A stretch of DNA of 64,000 bases from Veillonella sp. (GCF_041333735.1 NZ_JBGKFB010000001.1:1243501-1307500); one strand, 5' to 3'. Shown: positions 17,601 through 26,367, counted from the first letter of the stretch. Notes: a model not told the origin generated them from the letters alone. Program-made: numbers and translations.

Positions 17601-18093
17601 CGACGGCCAAACAATTACCTTTGGCGGTTTGATTGAAAATAAGACGGACCGTATGACGAGACGAAACGAGGTTATGTCTATTCTTCGCATCGAAGATTAC
17701 TCTGGTGCAGCCAATGTGGTGGCATTCCCAAAGGTCTTTAGTCAAAGCCAACAGTTCTTGGCTGTCGATATGATCGTTAAGGTAAAAGGCTGCGTTGATG
17801 CGGATGAAAAGGGTGTGCAAATTATTGCAGACCGCATTACGCCATTAAAGGTAAACTATAGTCAGGCTAAACATGTAGCTATTCATATTTATAGCCAATA
17901 TGACACGCCAGAAAATAGTGAAGCCTTAAAACGGGTATTAACGAACACCGCAGGCTCTGTGCCAACGTCGTTATACTTGCACCGACAACGGAAACGCATT
18001 AACTTGCCACCGAATATGTGCTTTGACCCTAGTGATGAATCCATCAATGCTATTGAAGCTATTCTAGGCGATGGCTCCGTAGAGGTACAATAA
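14686..18093 (+). CDS. dnaE: DNA polymerase III alpha subunit, DnaE type
   Basis: Replicative polymerase subunit of 1135 residues. Order of domains: PHP domain (HLHSHTEFSLLDGISR at the N-terminus, residues 1-250); polymerase palm and thumb with GPGRGSAAGSVVAYLLGIT and the catalytic aspartates in MPDIDIDF (about residue 405); fingers with ALYRPGPLG and YQEQVMQIA; helix-hairpin-helix region; an OB-fold near residues 985-1060 (ITFGGLIENK). No 3'-5' exonuclease domain is inserted, which separates it from PolC. The ribosome site AAAGGAGGTG is near perfect. Residue identities are intact, so it should be functional. Confidence 0.97.
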   Translation: MQPFVHLHSHTEFSLLDGISRLPDMVRRAKELNQPALAITDHGNMYAAIYFYKECMAQGVKPIIGCEVYVTEGSRLDKQEGRSRERLKHLILLAETMEGYRNLVKIVSKASTEGFNYKPRADRDLLRQYSKGIIALSACIQGEIPQYILQDNMEGAKRSIEWYIETYGKDNFFLEIQNHGLPEEAKAQEEIIKLSKEYGLGIVASNDFHYVLKEDADAQDIKVCISTGRRRAEVDRLKFPNDEFYLKSGDEMTELFGHIPGAIENTLKIADRCNVEFNFDEHHLPHFDVPEGETSKTYLRKVCEREIPRLYGETSEELQKRLDYELDVIGTMGFEDYFLIVWDYVRYAREHDILVGPGRGSAAGSVVAYLLGITGLDPLKYDLLFERFLNPERVSMPDIDIDFCYEKRGQAIEYVTRKYGQARVSQIITFGTEAARAVIRDVGRVLDLPLAEVNRIAKMIPNELGITLDKALQGKELKALYEADPNVKELFDFGKKLEGIARNSSTHAAGVVISADPLDDHVPVQNANEEGFVTQYDKDNIEELGLLKMDFLGLRTLTVMGDALKLIKANRGIDLDLDAIPLDDKAACDILTKGDTSGVFQLESEGITKLVMDLKPEHFEDLIPLVALYRPGPLGSGMVADFIDRRHGKKEVTYLHPILEPILKDTFGVILYQEQVMQIASAMGGFSLGQADLMRRAMGKKKESVLKAQRESFIQGSINNGIEESIANEVFDLLVYFAGYGFNKSHSAAYAYIAYQTAYLKAHYFPEFMAATMTSFMQNMQKLTYYINACKKHNVKVLGPDINYSERSFAVQGDAIRFGLGGIKNVGDNAIDRLITERNEHGLYTDIVDFCKRVDNKVVNKRLLESLIRCGAMDGFKENRNQLLHMYESAQAVGAKEQKDAAMGTMSLFGDIEESVDFIPVPNVEDLSEDDKLKDEKEYTGFYITGHPLRGYAKELEGLFELGALVENPEQYDGQTITFGGLIENKTDRMTRRNEVMSILRIEDYSGAANVVAFPKVFSQSQQFLAVDMIVKVKGCVDADEKGVQIIADRITPLKVNYSQAKHVAIHIYSQYDTPENSEALKRVLTNTAGSVPTSLYLHRQRKRINLPPNMCFDPSDESINAIEAILGDGSVEVQ

Positions 18094-18192
18094 TATATGC
18101 ATAAGAATCTCAATAAAGGTTAAGGTAGTAATAAATATATTCACTACTTAATAACACATGTTGCGTAGGGCACAGATAGCTTTTACCAACAT

Positions 18193-18201
18193 TGATATAA
18201 T
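18193..18201 (+). promoter_or_regulatory. Extended -10 promoter for pyk
   Basis: TGaTATAAT, an extended -10 element, about 40 bases upstream of the pyk start; no clear -35 box, as usual for this promoter type. Confidence 0.5.
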
Positions 18202-18241
18202 ATATGAACATCCAAAAGGGATGGTTTTCATAGGAGGAACA

Positions 18242-19990
18242 ATGAAACGTACAAAAATCGTATGTACTGTAGGTCCGGGAACGGATAAATTTGGTATCTT
18301 AGAAGATATGATGCGAGCTGGCATGAACGTAGCTCGTTTCAATTTCTCTCACGGATCTCATGAAGAGCAAGCCGAGCGCATGCAAATGGTGCGTGATGCG
18401 GCGATGATTGTAAATAAACCAATCGCTTTATTGCTTGATACAAAAGGCCCAGAGGTACGCCTTGGTCTATTTAAAGAGGGAAAAGTGTTTCTCGAAGCAG
18501 GTCAACAATTCACGTTGACTACAGATGATGTGGAAGGCACAAAAGAGATTAGCTCTGTTAACCACAAAGGTCTTGTAGGGGATGTGTCCGTAGGGGACAA
18601 AATTTTATTGGCCGATGGCCTTGTAACCCTTACTATCGATGCTATCGAAGGTAATAATATTATTACCACAGTTCAAAATAGCGGTGAAATCGGTAACCGT
18701 AAACGCGTAGCAGTGCCAGGTGTAGCACTTAGCTTGCCACCTGTATCTGAACAAGACGAAGCGGACTTACGCTTTGGCTGTCAACAAGGTGTGGACTTTG
18801 TAGCAGCATCCTTCATGCAACGCGGTAAGGACATTGTAGCCATTCGTCGCATTCTTGAGTCTGAGAAAAAAGATATCAAGATTATTGCAAAAATTGAAAA
18901 TGCTGAAGGCGTTAAAAATATCGATGAAATTTTGGAAGTAGCGGACGGCCTCATGGTTGCTCGCGGTGACCTCGGTGTAGAAATCCCTGCCGAAGAGGTA
19001 CCAGTACTTCAAAAAATGATGATTGAAAAATGTAATGACTTGGGTAAACCAGTTATTACGGCAACCCAAATGCTGGAGTCCATGATTCAAAATCCACGTC
19101 CTACACGGGCAGAAGCAAGTGACGTAGCCAATGCCATCTTGGATGGTACGGATGCGATCATGTTGTCTGGTGAAACAGCAAATGGTGCTTACCCAGTAGA
19201 GGCGGTTACGACTATGACTCGCATTGCTGAGGTAACAGAACAAGCTGCTATTTACGATAGTAAAAATCGTGCTCGTCAAGATGTGGATATGACCACTACC
19301 AGTGCTGTATGTTTAGCAAGTGTGCGCATCGCTCAAAACCTTGGGGCTGCTGCTATTTTGACATGTACTGAATCTGGTCATACGGCGATTAGCACTGCTC
19401 GGCATCGTCCGGCTTGCAAAATTATTGCTGTAACACCGCATGAAGAAACAATTCGCCGCATGCAATTATGCTGGGGCGTAGAGGCTATTAAAGGCCATGA
19501 AATCGTTAACTCTGATGAAATGGTTAAACAAGCTATTACAGGTGCTTTGGGTACAGGTGCTATCGAGTCTGGTGATCTTGTAGTTGTTACAGCTGGTGTA
19601 CCATCTGGTGCCACAGGGACTACAAATATGATTCGTGTTCATATTGCTGGTCAAGTACTCTTATCTGGTAATGGTATTTTGCGTAAATCCGTTACCGGTA
19701 CTGTATTCATTGCTGCTAATCATAAGGGCAATTATGAAAGCTTCAAAGACGGCGACATCCTTGTGGTAGGCACAATGGAGCCTGAATTGATGACTGTTGC
19801 TAAACGTGCAGGTGGTATTATTGCTGTAGAGGATGGGTATACATCCGATAGTGCTATTGCGGGCATTACCTATGGTATTCCAGTTATTTTAGGTGCTAAA
19901 AATGCTCATGAAGTACTTTTAGAAGGTCAAGAAGTAACAATCGACGGTGAACGTGGCAAGGTGTTTGCAGGCATTGCAAATGCTCGATAA
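18242..19990 (+). CDS. pyk: Pyruvate kinase with C-terminal extra domain
   Basis: Converts phosphoenolpyruvate and ADP to pyruvate and ATP. The ATG at 18242 behind AGGAGG is the right start (KRTKIVCTVGPG); the frame is open further upstream but non-coding. Motifs: ARFNFSHGSHEE, LLDTKGPEVR, the active-site KIENAEGVKNIDEI and ARGDLGVEIP, then TATQMLESM. Residues from about 480 on form the extra PEP-utiliser-like domain (GGIIAVEDGYTSDSAIAG), typical of Bacillus-type enzymes, giving 582 residues in place of about 470. In an organism living on organic acids the enzyme probably works with PEP formed from oxaloacetate, an inference. Confidence 0.96.
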   Translation: MKRTKIVCTVGPGTDKFGILEDMMRAGMNVARFNFSHGSHEEQAERMQMVRDAAMIVNKPIALLLDTKGPEVRLGLFKEGKVFLEAGQQFTLTTDDVEGTKEISSVNHKGLVGDVSVGDKILLADGLVTLTIDAIEGNNIITTVQNSGEIGNRKRVAVPGVALSLPPVSEQDEADLRFGCQQGVDFVAASFMQRGKDIVAIRRILESEKKDIKIIAKIENAEGVKNIDEILEVADGLMVARGDLGVEIPAEEVPVLQKMMIEKCNDLGKPVITATQMLESMIQNPRPTRAEASDVANAILDGTDAIMLSGETANGAYPVEAVTTMTRIAEVTEQAAIYDSKNRARQDVDMTTTSAVCLASVRIAQNLGAAAILTCTESGHTAISTARHRPACKIIAVTPHEETIRRMQLCWGVEAIKGHEIVNSDEMVKQAITGALGTGAIESGDLVVVTAGVPSGATGTTNMIRVHIAGQVLLSGNGILRKSVTGTVFIAANHKGNYESFKDGDILVVGTMEPELMTVAKRAGGIIAVEDGYTSDSAIAGITYGIPVILGAKNAHEVLLEGQEVTIDGERGKVFAGIANAR

Positions 19991-20025
19991 TCTCTATGAG
20001 TGATAATTAAATAAGGAGGGATAAT

Positions 20026-20769
20026 ATGAATCCATATAATGTAACAGGACCTACTGCAACTGAGGTTGCACAGGTTGAAAGTATCGTATCCCAACGATTA
20101 AAAGGCTCTTTTTTGTGGATGGTGGTAGGCTTACTTACGACTATTGGCGTTGGTATAGCGGCATTGGCAAATCCTAATTGGTTACGTTTTGCGTACCAAA
20201 ACTTTAATATTATCCTATTAGTTGAGCTTGGCGTAGTATTCCTATTCAGCGCGCGTGCGTATACTGCTAATGTTATGACATTGAGAGGTATGTTTTTCTT
20301 ATATAGTGCGTTGAATGGTCTTACATTGACGCTCGTATCCTTGCGATACAATGTATTTGAAGTAGTCATCCCTGCGTTAATCGGCACATTGGCCTTCTTC
20401 ATTGGCTTTGCAGTGGTAGGGGCTACTACAAAACGTAATTTATCATCCCTTACACCGTATGTAATGGCTGCTTTGCTGGGCATGATCATTGTATCCTTGG
20501 TGATGATGGCAGCTCGCTACTTTAACTGGGCTGTACTCAGTGGCTTTAGTGATACTGTGAGTCTAGTTTTAGGCTATGTAGGGGTTGTAGTATTCTCCAT
20601 CTTTACGGCTATCGATGTGAACCGCATTAAAAATAATGTGACACAAGTAGCTCTTATGGAGGATGAAACAATTTTAGACCGCATTGAAATCACAGGTGCT
20701 TTGAGCCTATATTTAGATTTCATTAACTTATTCTTATCCTTATTGCGCATCTTTGGTAATAAGCGATAA
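20026..20769 (+). CDS. Bax inhibitor-1 / YccA family membrane protein
   Basis: A 247-residue integral membrane protein of the BI-1 (TMBIM) family. Seven hydrophobic segments can be counted from about residue 29 to 240; the family signature region is ATTKRNLSSLTPYVMAAL in the middle and the C-terminal DRIEITGALSLYLDFINLFL (about residues 214-233), with its conserved Asp residues. Homologues such as B. subtilis YetJ conduct calcium in a pH-dependent way; whether this one does is unknown. GGAGGG precedes the start. It lies 35 bases after pyk and 11 bases before the LysR gene, so the two may be one unit. Confidence 0.9.
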   Translation: MNPYNVTGPTATEVAQVESIVSQRLKGSFLWMVVGLLTTIGVGIAALANPNWLRFAYQNFNIILLVELGVVFLFSARAYTANVMTLRGMFFLYSALNGLTLTLVSLRYNVFEVVIPALIGTLAFFIGFAVVGATTKRNLSSLTPYVMAALLGMIIVSLVMMAARYFNWAVLSGFSDTVSLVLGYVGVVVFSIFTAIDVNRIKNNVTQVALMEDETILDRIEITGALSLYLDFINLFLSLLRIFGNKR

Positions 20770-20780
20770 AAGGAGATACT

Positions 20781-21692
20781 ATGGACGATAGAGAATGGCA
20801 AACCTTTGTCACCGTTGTCGATGAAGGCAATATTACAAGGGCTGCAGAAAAACTATTTTTATCGCAACCAGCGCTTAGTTATCGGTTGCGCCATATGGAA
20901 AAAGCCTTGGGCCATTCTCTGTTGTTGCGTACTGCTGAAGGAATTGCCCTTACGGCACAAGGCGAGATTTTCTATGATTACTGTAAAAGAATGATGCAAG
21001 ATCAAGAGGCCTTAGAAAATGCTATGAACTCAGCGTCTGGTAAGATTCAAGGAACCTTGAAAATCGCATCATCTATCAATTTTGCAGACTATGAACTACC
21101 GGCCTTACTGAAATCCTTCCGCGAACAATATCCAGATGTGCATATTCAAGTAAAGACTGCTTTCAGCCATCAAGTAGTAAAAATGTTCAATACTGGTGAC
21201 TGTATGGTTGCCTTTGCTCGTGGCGGATATGATGTATCTGGTAAATCTGAATTACTATTAGAGGAACCGTATTGCTTGGTGTATAAGGAATTAGTACCAC
21301 CAGAATCTCTTGAAAAGGTACCATTCATTAAATACCAAACCGATGCATCCGTAGCCAATATCATTGAAACGTGGTGTGCCGAACATTTTGAAGAGCCACC
21401 GAGCGTTGCGATGGATGTAAACTCTATGAGTACGTGCCGTCACTTTGTACGGGCTGGCCTTGGCTGGTCTATTTTGACCTATATGGGCCTTGGATCATGT
21501 AAGGACAGGGATATTTACGTAAGTCCATTGCGTAGTAAAGATGGCACATATATCACTCGTGATACCAACATGGTGTACACAAAGGATGCAGAAAATCTTG
21601 TGGTAGTTAAAACATTCATTGAGTATGTTCGTGATTACTATAAAAAACATACTGTCGTAGATAATAGTATTTTTAGAGAATATAAAGGATAG
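20781..21692 (+). CDS. LysR-family transcriptional regulator
   Basis: 303 residues. The N-terminal 60 residues form the LysR winged helix (WQTFVTVVDEGNITRAAEKL, LSQPALSYRLRHMEKALG), and residues 90-300 the periplasmic-binding-protein-like effector domain. Ribosome site AAAGGAG lies close to the ATG, 11 bases after the BI-1 gene. The next gene downstream on the same strand is a carboxylate transporter followed by citDEF; regulation of that cluster by this protein is plausible, as LysR regulators of citrate genes are known, but the sequence alone does not prove it. Confidence 0.9.
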   Translation: MDDREWQTFVTVVDEGNITRAAEKLFLSQPALSYRLRHMEKALGHSLLLRTAEGIALTAQGEIFYDYCKRMMQDQEALENAMNSASGKIQGTLKIASSINFADYELPALLKSFREQYPDVHIQVKTAFSHQVVKMFNTGDCMVAFARGGYDVSGKSELLLEEPYCLVYKELVPPESLEKVPFIKYQTDASVANIIETWCAEHFEEPPSVAMDVNSMSTCRHFVRAGLGWSILTYMGLGSCKDRDIYVSPLRSKDGTYITRDTNMVYTKDAENLVVVKTFIEYVRDYYKKHTVVDNSIFREYKG

Positions 21693-21764
21693 ATTATACA
21701 AATCGAGTCTATATAAGGCTTTGCAAACGTCTATCCATGCTATTTCAGTATTAGACTTTTTCGA

Positions 21765-21860
21765 TATAATCAGTCATAATAAAGGTGTCTCGAAAGAGCA
21801 AGGCAGTAACCATGTAAGTGCATGTATACCCCCTTTGGGGACGTATACATGCATTTTTTT
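21765..21860 (+). ncRNA. Promoter-like box plus strong terminator: possible short RNA, otherwise the lysR terminator
   Basis: TATAAT at 21765-21770 is followed about 50 bases on by a strong terminator: TGCATGTATAC (21819-21829) paired with GTATACATGCA (21843-21853), an inner CCCC/GGGG pairing and seven T. The spacing would give a transcript of roughly 85 bases. No convincing -35 box is seen, so the hairpin may simply end the lysR mRNA. The terminator itself is clear; the RNA is a guess. Confidence 0.35.
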
Positions 21861-21923
21861 CATTTGGGGCTGCAAATCTATGCTCAAAATGCATAAAAAG
21901 TATGAATGGTAGGTATAAAAGTT

Positions 21924-21940
21924 TTTATAACCCCTATAAA
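21924..21940. promoter_or_regulatory. Inverted repeat, candidate regulator site upstream of the transporter
   Basis: TTTATA-N5-TATAAA, a 17-base dyad about 150 bases before the transporter gene. A TATAAT box lies at 21974-21979. Nothing else but AT-rich DNA is seen from 21861 to 22089, apart from a good AAGAAAGGAA ribosome site before the ATG. Confidence 0.35.
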
Positions 21941-22089
21941 GGTAATCTATTATTCATAATTCTTTTAAGCATATATAATGAGTGTAGACAAAGCCTCCTA
22001 GAGTTCAATAGATGATAGTCGCGTATCACGAATCTCAAAGGGAGTGTTAGGATGATATACATGCCTAGGTTTTTAAGAAAGGAAAAAAC

Positions 22090-23490
22090 ATGGAAAGACT
22101 CGTAAAATTAGCCATTATCGTGCTAATTCCAATTATCCTCTGGTTTACAACTCCACCAGCAGGGCTTTCTGCGGAAGCGTGGCGCCTCTTAGGCTTCTAC
22201 ATTGCAGGTATCGTAGGTTTGATTTTAAAACCATACCCAATTCAAATTATTTTATTAGCTGTATTATCTGCTTCTGCATTATTCTTAGACAATGCAAAAG
22301 ATATCTTGGTAGGTTATGGCTCCACAGCATTGTGGATGATCATCGCTGCGTTCTCTTTGAGCGTTGCGTTTGGTAAAACTGGCCTTGGTCACCGCGTTGC
22401 ATACCATTTGATTAATGCATTCGGTTCTACTGTATTGCGTCTTGGTTATGTAACAGCACTTCTTGATTTAGTATTATCTCCAGCTACACCTTCTAACACA
22501 GCACGTGCGGCTGGTATCGTATATCCAATTAACTTATCCATTGCTGAATCCATCGGTTCTTATCCTGGCGATACTGCCAAACGCGGTGGTTCCTTCATCT
22601 TGATGAATGGTTACTTCGTAACAAAAATTACATCCTTCATGTTCTTAACAGCAATGGCTCCTAACGTGTTGGCGTTGGACTTTGTTACTAAAATCACTGG
22701 TCTTAACATGACTTGGGCTGAATGGGCTTTGGCCTTAGCTCTTCCAGGTCTTGTAATGTTAATCTTCGTACCACTTGTAGGTTACTGGATTGACCGTCCT
22801 GAAGCAGTAAAAATTGACAATAAGAAATTGGCTGCTGATGGTCTTGCCAAATTAGGACCTATGAAAATGTCTGAAAAAATCTTGGCTGTTGTATTTATTC
22901 TTGCTCTTATCGGTTGGGCATTGCCTTCCATCGGTTTTGACTTGAGCCCAACAGCAGTAGCTTTAGTTGCTATGACTGTTGTATTCTTCGCTGGTATCAT
23001 CACTTGGGATGACATGGTTCAAACTAAAGCTGTTTGGAACACATTCATCTGGTTTGGTGCTATCCTTGGTTTATCTACTGCTTTAACAAAAGCTAAATTC
23101 TTCGCTTGGCTTGCAGCATTTATGCAAGCAAACTTGGCACTCGATGTATCTCCACTCGTAGTTGTATTGATTCTTTCTGCTATTAGCGTAGTCATTCGTT
23201 ACTTATTCGCTTCCAGTACTGCATATATTGCATCTATGCTTCCAGTATTCTTAACTGTAGGTATGGCAGCTGGTGTTAACCCTGTTATGTTTGGTTTAGT
23301 ATTGCTTGCAACAAATGCGTTTGGTGGTCTTGTAACTCACTACGGTGCATCTCCTGGTCCAATCATCTACTCTGCAGGTTACAATAACTTGAAAGATTGG
23401 TGGACTGCTGGTGCAATCTTAGCAGTATTGAGTTGGATTCTACTCTTTGTAGTAGGTATTCCTTGGTGGACTTTCATCGGTATGATTTAA
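22090..23490 (+). CDS. DASS-family (CitT-type) dicarboxylate/tricarboxylate antiporter
   Basis: 466-residue integral membrane protein with about 12 hydrophobic segments. It carries the divalent anion:sodium symporter family hallmark SPATPSNTARAAGIVYPI (about residues 136-153) with its SNT motif, and the second half repeat with FASSTAYIASMLPVF. Homologues such as E. coli CitT exchange citrate for succinate, and plant/bacterial relatives exchange 2-oxoglutarate or malate. Its position directly ahead of citDEF favours citrate as substrate. A hairpin separates it from citD. Confidence 0.88.
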   Translation: MERLVKLAIIVLIPIILWFTTPPAGLSAEAWRLLGFYIAGIVGLILKPYPIQIILLAVLSASALFLDNAKDILVGYGSTALWMIIAAFSLSVAFGKTGLGHRVAYHLINAFGSTVLRLGYVTALLDLVLSPATPSNTARAAGIVYPINLSIAESIGSYPGDTAKRGGSFILMNGYFVTKITSFMFLTAMAPNVLALDFVTKITGLNMTWAEWALALALPGLVMLIFVPLVGYWIDRPEAVKIDNKKLAADGLAKLGPMKMSEKILAVVFILALIGWALPSIGFDLSPTAVALVAMTVVFFAGIITWDDMVQTKAVWNTFIWFGAILGLSTALTKAKFFAWLAAFMQANLALDVSPLVVVLILSAISVVIRYLFASSTAYIASMLPVFLTVGMAAGVNPVMFGLVLLATNAFGGLVTHYGASPGPIIYSAGYNNLKDWWTAGAILAVLSWILLFVVGIPWWTFIGMI

Positions 23491-23531
23491 TCACCATGTA
23501 ATTTTATAATCAACATTGTTTTAACGGCACG

Positions 23532-23561
23532 GACCAGACATTCGCGACACGTCTGGTCTTT
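23532..23561 (+). promoter_or_regulatory. Intercistronic hairpin between transporter and citD
   Basis: GACCAGAC (23532-23539) and GTCTGGTC (23551-23558) form a perfect 8-bp stem with an 11-base loop, then only three T. It could be a weak terminator or a mRNA-stabilising hairpin that sets different levels of transporter and lyase. Confidence 0.55.
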
Positions 23562-23595
23562 GCCATTTGATATATTTTTAGTGAAAGGATGCAAC

Positions 23596-23865
23596 ATGGC
23601 ACAATTAGTAAAAGCTGCACAAGCTGGCTTCGACGAAAAAAATGATGCATTAGTAACGGTTGAACCGATTGCTAGCGGTATCGAAATTGAATTAACATCC
23701 AAAGTTATCCGCCAATACGGAGATCAAATTAAATCCGTTGTTTTAAACACAGTTAAAGAAGCTGGTTTTGACGGCGTAAAAGTAATCGTACAAGATAAAA
23801 ATGCTTGGGATTACACAATTAAAGCTCGCGTATTAGGCGCATTGGAAAGGGGGAGCAAAGCATAA
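23596..23865 (+). CDS. citD: Citrate lyase acyl carrier protein (gamma subunit)
   Basis: Small carrier subunit that holds the 2'-(5''-triphosphoribosyl)-3'-dephospho-CoA prosthetic group. The 89 residues start AQLVKAAQAGFDEKNDAL, with the conserved VEPIASGIEIELTS and the C-terminal DKNAWDYTIKARVLGALERG. In the family the prosthetic group is attached to a serine near residue 14; here the N-terminal alignable position is not serine in an obvious way (AAQAGFDEKND), so the attachment residue should be checked. Start at ATG 23596 behind GAAAGG. The stop overlaps the citE start by one base. Confidence 0.88.
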   Translation: MAQLVKAAQAGFDEKNDALVTVEPIASGIEIELTSKVIRQYGDQIKSVVLNTVKEAGFDGVKVIVQDKNAWDYTIKARVLGALERGSKA

Positions 23866-24830
23866 TGGCTAACGATAAAACATTCCCAGAAGTTAAGACA
23901 AATCCATTAACAGAGGCTGCTAAAAAACGCTTGTCTCGTTCCATGATGTTCGTACCTGGTAATACACCTAAAATGATTAACAGTGCTGATATTCACGGCT
24001 CTGACTCCATCATGATCGATATCGAAGATTCCGTGCCTATTACAGAAAAAGACACAGCTCGTCTTTTAACTGCAGAAGCATTGAAATCTCGTAAATTCCG
24101 TGCAGAAACAGTTGTTCGTATCAACCATCCTACACAAACTCCTTATGGCTATGACGATCTTGATGTAATCGTTCCAGCTAAACCTGATATGATTCGTTTG
24201 CCTAAAACTGAAGACGTGTCTGAAGTTGAAATCGTAGCGAAGAAAATTGAAGAAGTAGAAAAAGCTAATGGCTGGCCAGAAGGTACTATCAATATTATCG
24301 TAGCTATCGAATCTGTTCGTGGCTTGTACAATGTTCGTGAAATCTGCCATGGTCCTCGCGTAGTTGCTATCGCTCTTGGCGCTGAAGACTATCGTGCTGA
24401 CCTTCGTACAGGTAAACATAAACCAGCTGTTGAATTATTGTTCGCTCGTCAAACAATTCTTCATGCCGCACGTGAAGCAGGTATCCGTGTAATTGATACT
24501 GTATTCTCCGACGTGAAAGACCCACAAGGCTTCCGCGAAGAAGTTGAATTCATTAAAGCTTTGGGCTACGATGGCAAATCTTGTATCCACCCAAGCCAAA
24601 TTAAAATTATCCACGAAGTATTCACTCCTGACGAAAAAGAAATCGCTCATTCCGTTAAGGTATTGAACAGCTATGCAGATGCATTGCGCAACAATAAAGG
24701 CGTAATCTCCGTAGATGGTAAAATGATCGATGGTCCTATCGTAGTACGTGCACAACGCGTAGTTGATAAAGCACGTGCAGCAGGCATTAAAGTTGAATTA
24801 GAGGAAGGAGCAGAATACGATGTTAAATAA
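23865..24830 (+). CDS. citE: Citrate lyase beta subunit (citryl-CoA lyase)
   Basis: Cleaves citryl-ACP to oxaloacetate and acetyl-ACP. 321 residues in the HpcH/HpaI aldolase fold: RSMMFVPGNTPKMI near the N-terminus, DSIMIDIEDSVP with the metal/active-site acidic residues, INIIVAIESVRGLYN, ALGAEDYRADL and SCIHPSQI. The N-terminus is about 30 residues longer than many CitE proteins. It overlaps citD by one base and citF by 11, so the three subunits are translationally coupled. Confidence 0.94.
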   Translation: MANDKTFPEVKTNPLTEAAKKRLSRSMMFVPGNTPKMINSADIHGSDSIMIDIEDSVPITEKDTARLLTAEALKSRKFRAETVVRINHPTQTPYGYDDLDVIVPAKPDMIRLPKTEDVSEVEIVAKKIEEVEKANGWPEGTINIIVAIESVRGLYNVREICHGPRVVAIALGAEDYRADLRTGKHKPAVELLFARQTILHAAREAGIRVIDTVFSDVKDPQGFREEVEFIKALGYDGKSCIHPSQIKIIHEVFTPDEKEIAHSVKVLNSYADALRNNKGVISVDGKMIDGPIVVRAQRVVDKARAAGIKVELEEGAEYDVK

Positions 24831-26367
24831 AGTAGGTCGCGATATCCCAACAAACATTCCAGCACTAGAAGGTCGCGAAGTATATCAAGGTGAATTCGCT
24901 ATTGAACCTAAAGCTCATCGCGCAGGTAAACCTGTACACATGAGTCGTGTTGGTACTAATAAAGTACTTGCTTCTATTGATGAAGCAATCGAAAAAGCTG
25001 GCGTAAAAGATGGTATGACATTGTCCTTCCATCATCACTTGCGCAATGGCGACTATGTAATGAAAATGGTTATGGAACGCGTTCAAGCAAAAGGTATTAA
25101 AGACATTACAATTGCGTCTTCCTCCTTATCCCCATGCCATGAGTTCTTAGTAGAAATGATTCAAGATGGTACTGTAACAGCTATTGAAACATCTGGCTTG
25201 CGCGATCGTCTTGGTAAATTCTTAACACAAAACCCAGGCGTATTGAAACGCCCTGTAGTGATTCGTTCCCACGGTGGCCGTGCTCGTGCTATCGAATCTG
25301 GCGAAGTTCATATCGACGTAGCTTTCATGGCTGCTCCTACAGCTGATCCTCGTGGTAATGCTACTGGTCGTATGGGTAAATCCGCATGTGGTGCACTTGG
25401 CTATGCTAAAGTTGACTCCCACTATGCAGATACAACTGTTATTATCACAGATAACTTAGTTGACTATGTACACAACTATGCAATCCCTCAAACTGACGTA
25501 GATTATGTTGTTGAGGTTGAAAGCATTGGTGATCCAGAAGGTATCGCTTCTGGTGCGGTAGGTTTCACTAAAAATCCTATCCAAATTAAAATTGCTGAAT
25601 TAGCTGGTGAATTCCTTGACCAAGCTGGCATCATTAAAGATGGTTTCGTATTCCAATTGGGCGCTGGTGGTGCTCCATTGACTGTGGCGAAATTTATCGC
25701 TGAAAAACTTCGCAAACGCGGTGAAGTAGGTGGCTTCGCTATCGGTGGTGCTACTGGTATCTTGACTGGTATGCTTGAAGAAGGTTTGATTCGTGCAATT
25801 TACGATACTCAAACATTCGATACAACTGCAGCAGCTTCTTTAGATAAAAACCCTGCACACATCGAAATGTCCGCTTCCATGTATGCTAACCCATGGACTG
25901 ACTGCACTACAAACTACCTAGACGTAGTATTCCTTGGTGCTACTGAAATCGACCTTGATTTCAACGTAAACGTAATGACTGACTCTAACGGTGTATTGAT
26001 GGGCGCTTCTGGCGGTCACTCCGATACAGCAGCAGGTGCTAAATGTACAGTTATTACTTGTCCATTGATCCGTGGTCGTTTGCCAATGATCCGTGACAAA
26101 GTTGCAACTGTAATTACACCAGGCTCCTCTGTTGACGTACTCGTTACTGAATACGGTATCGCAATCAACCCAGCTCGTACTGATTTGATTGAACGCTTCA
26201 AAGATAGCAACTTGCCTATCTTCACAATTGAAGAATTACAACAATTAGCATTTGATTTAGTAGGTAAACCACAAGATATCCCTGTATCTGATAAAGACGA
26301 AGATATCATCGCAATCGTAGAATATCGCGATGGCTCTATCATCGACGTGGTTCGTAAACCTCTATAA
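24820..26367 (+). CDS. citF: Citrate lyase alpha subunit (citrate:acetyl-ACP transferase)
   Basis: Exchanges the acetyl group on the carrier for citrate. 515 residues, a normal CitF length; features are LSFHHHLRNGDYVMKMVM, HGGRARAIESG, QLGAGGAPLTVAKF and ASGGHSDTAAGAKCTVI, all typical of the alpha subunit. The stop is followed by a strong terminator at 26445. The cofactor and activation genes (citC, citG, citX) are not in the window. Confidence 0.95.
   Translation: MLNKVGRDIPTNIPALEGREVYQGEFAIEPKAHRAGKPVHMSRVGTNKVLASIDEAIEKAGVKDGMTLSFHHHLRNGDYVMKMVMERVQAKGIKDITIASSSLSPCHEFLVEMIQDGTVTAIETSGLRDRLGKFLTQNPGVLKRPVVIRSHGGRARAIESGEVHIDVAFMAAPTADPRGNATGRMGKSACGALGYAKVDSHYADTTVIITDNLVDYVHNYAIPQTDVDYVVEVESIGDPEGIASGAVGFTKNPIQIKIAELAGEFLDQAGIIKDGFVFQLGAGGAPLTVAKFIAEKLRKRGEVGGFAIGGATGILTGMLEEGLIRAIYDTQTFDTTAAASLDKNPAHIEMSASMYANPWTDCTTNYLDVVFLGATEIDLDFNVNVMTDSNGVLMGASGGHSDTAAGAKCTVITCPLIRGRLPMIRDKVATVITPGSSVDVLVTEYGIAINPARTDLIERFKDSNLPIFTIEELQQLAFDLVGKPQDIPVSDKDEDIIAIVEYRDGSIIDVVRKPL

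Noticed and set aside
18158..18241. N-terminal extension of 28 residues on pyruvate kinase
   Set aside because: The extension contains the promoter and the AGGAGG site; the ATG at 18242 gives the normal pyruvate kinase start.
21721..22015. Two overlapping open frames of 63 and 65 residues between lysR and the transporter
   Set aside because: They run across a strong terminator, lack ribosome sites and have no protein-like composition.
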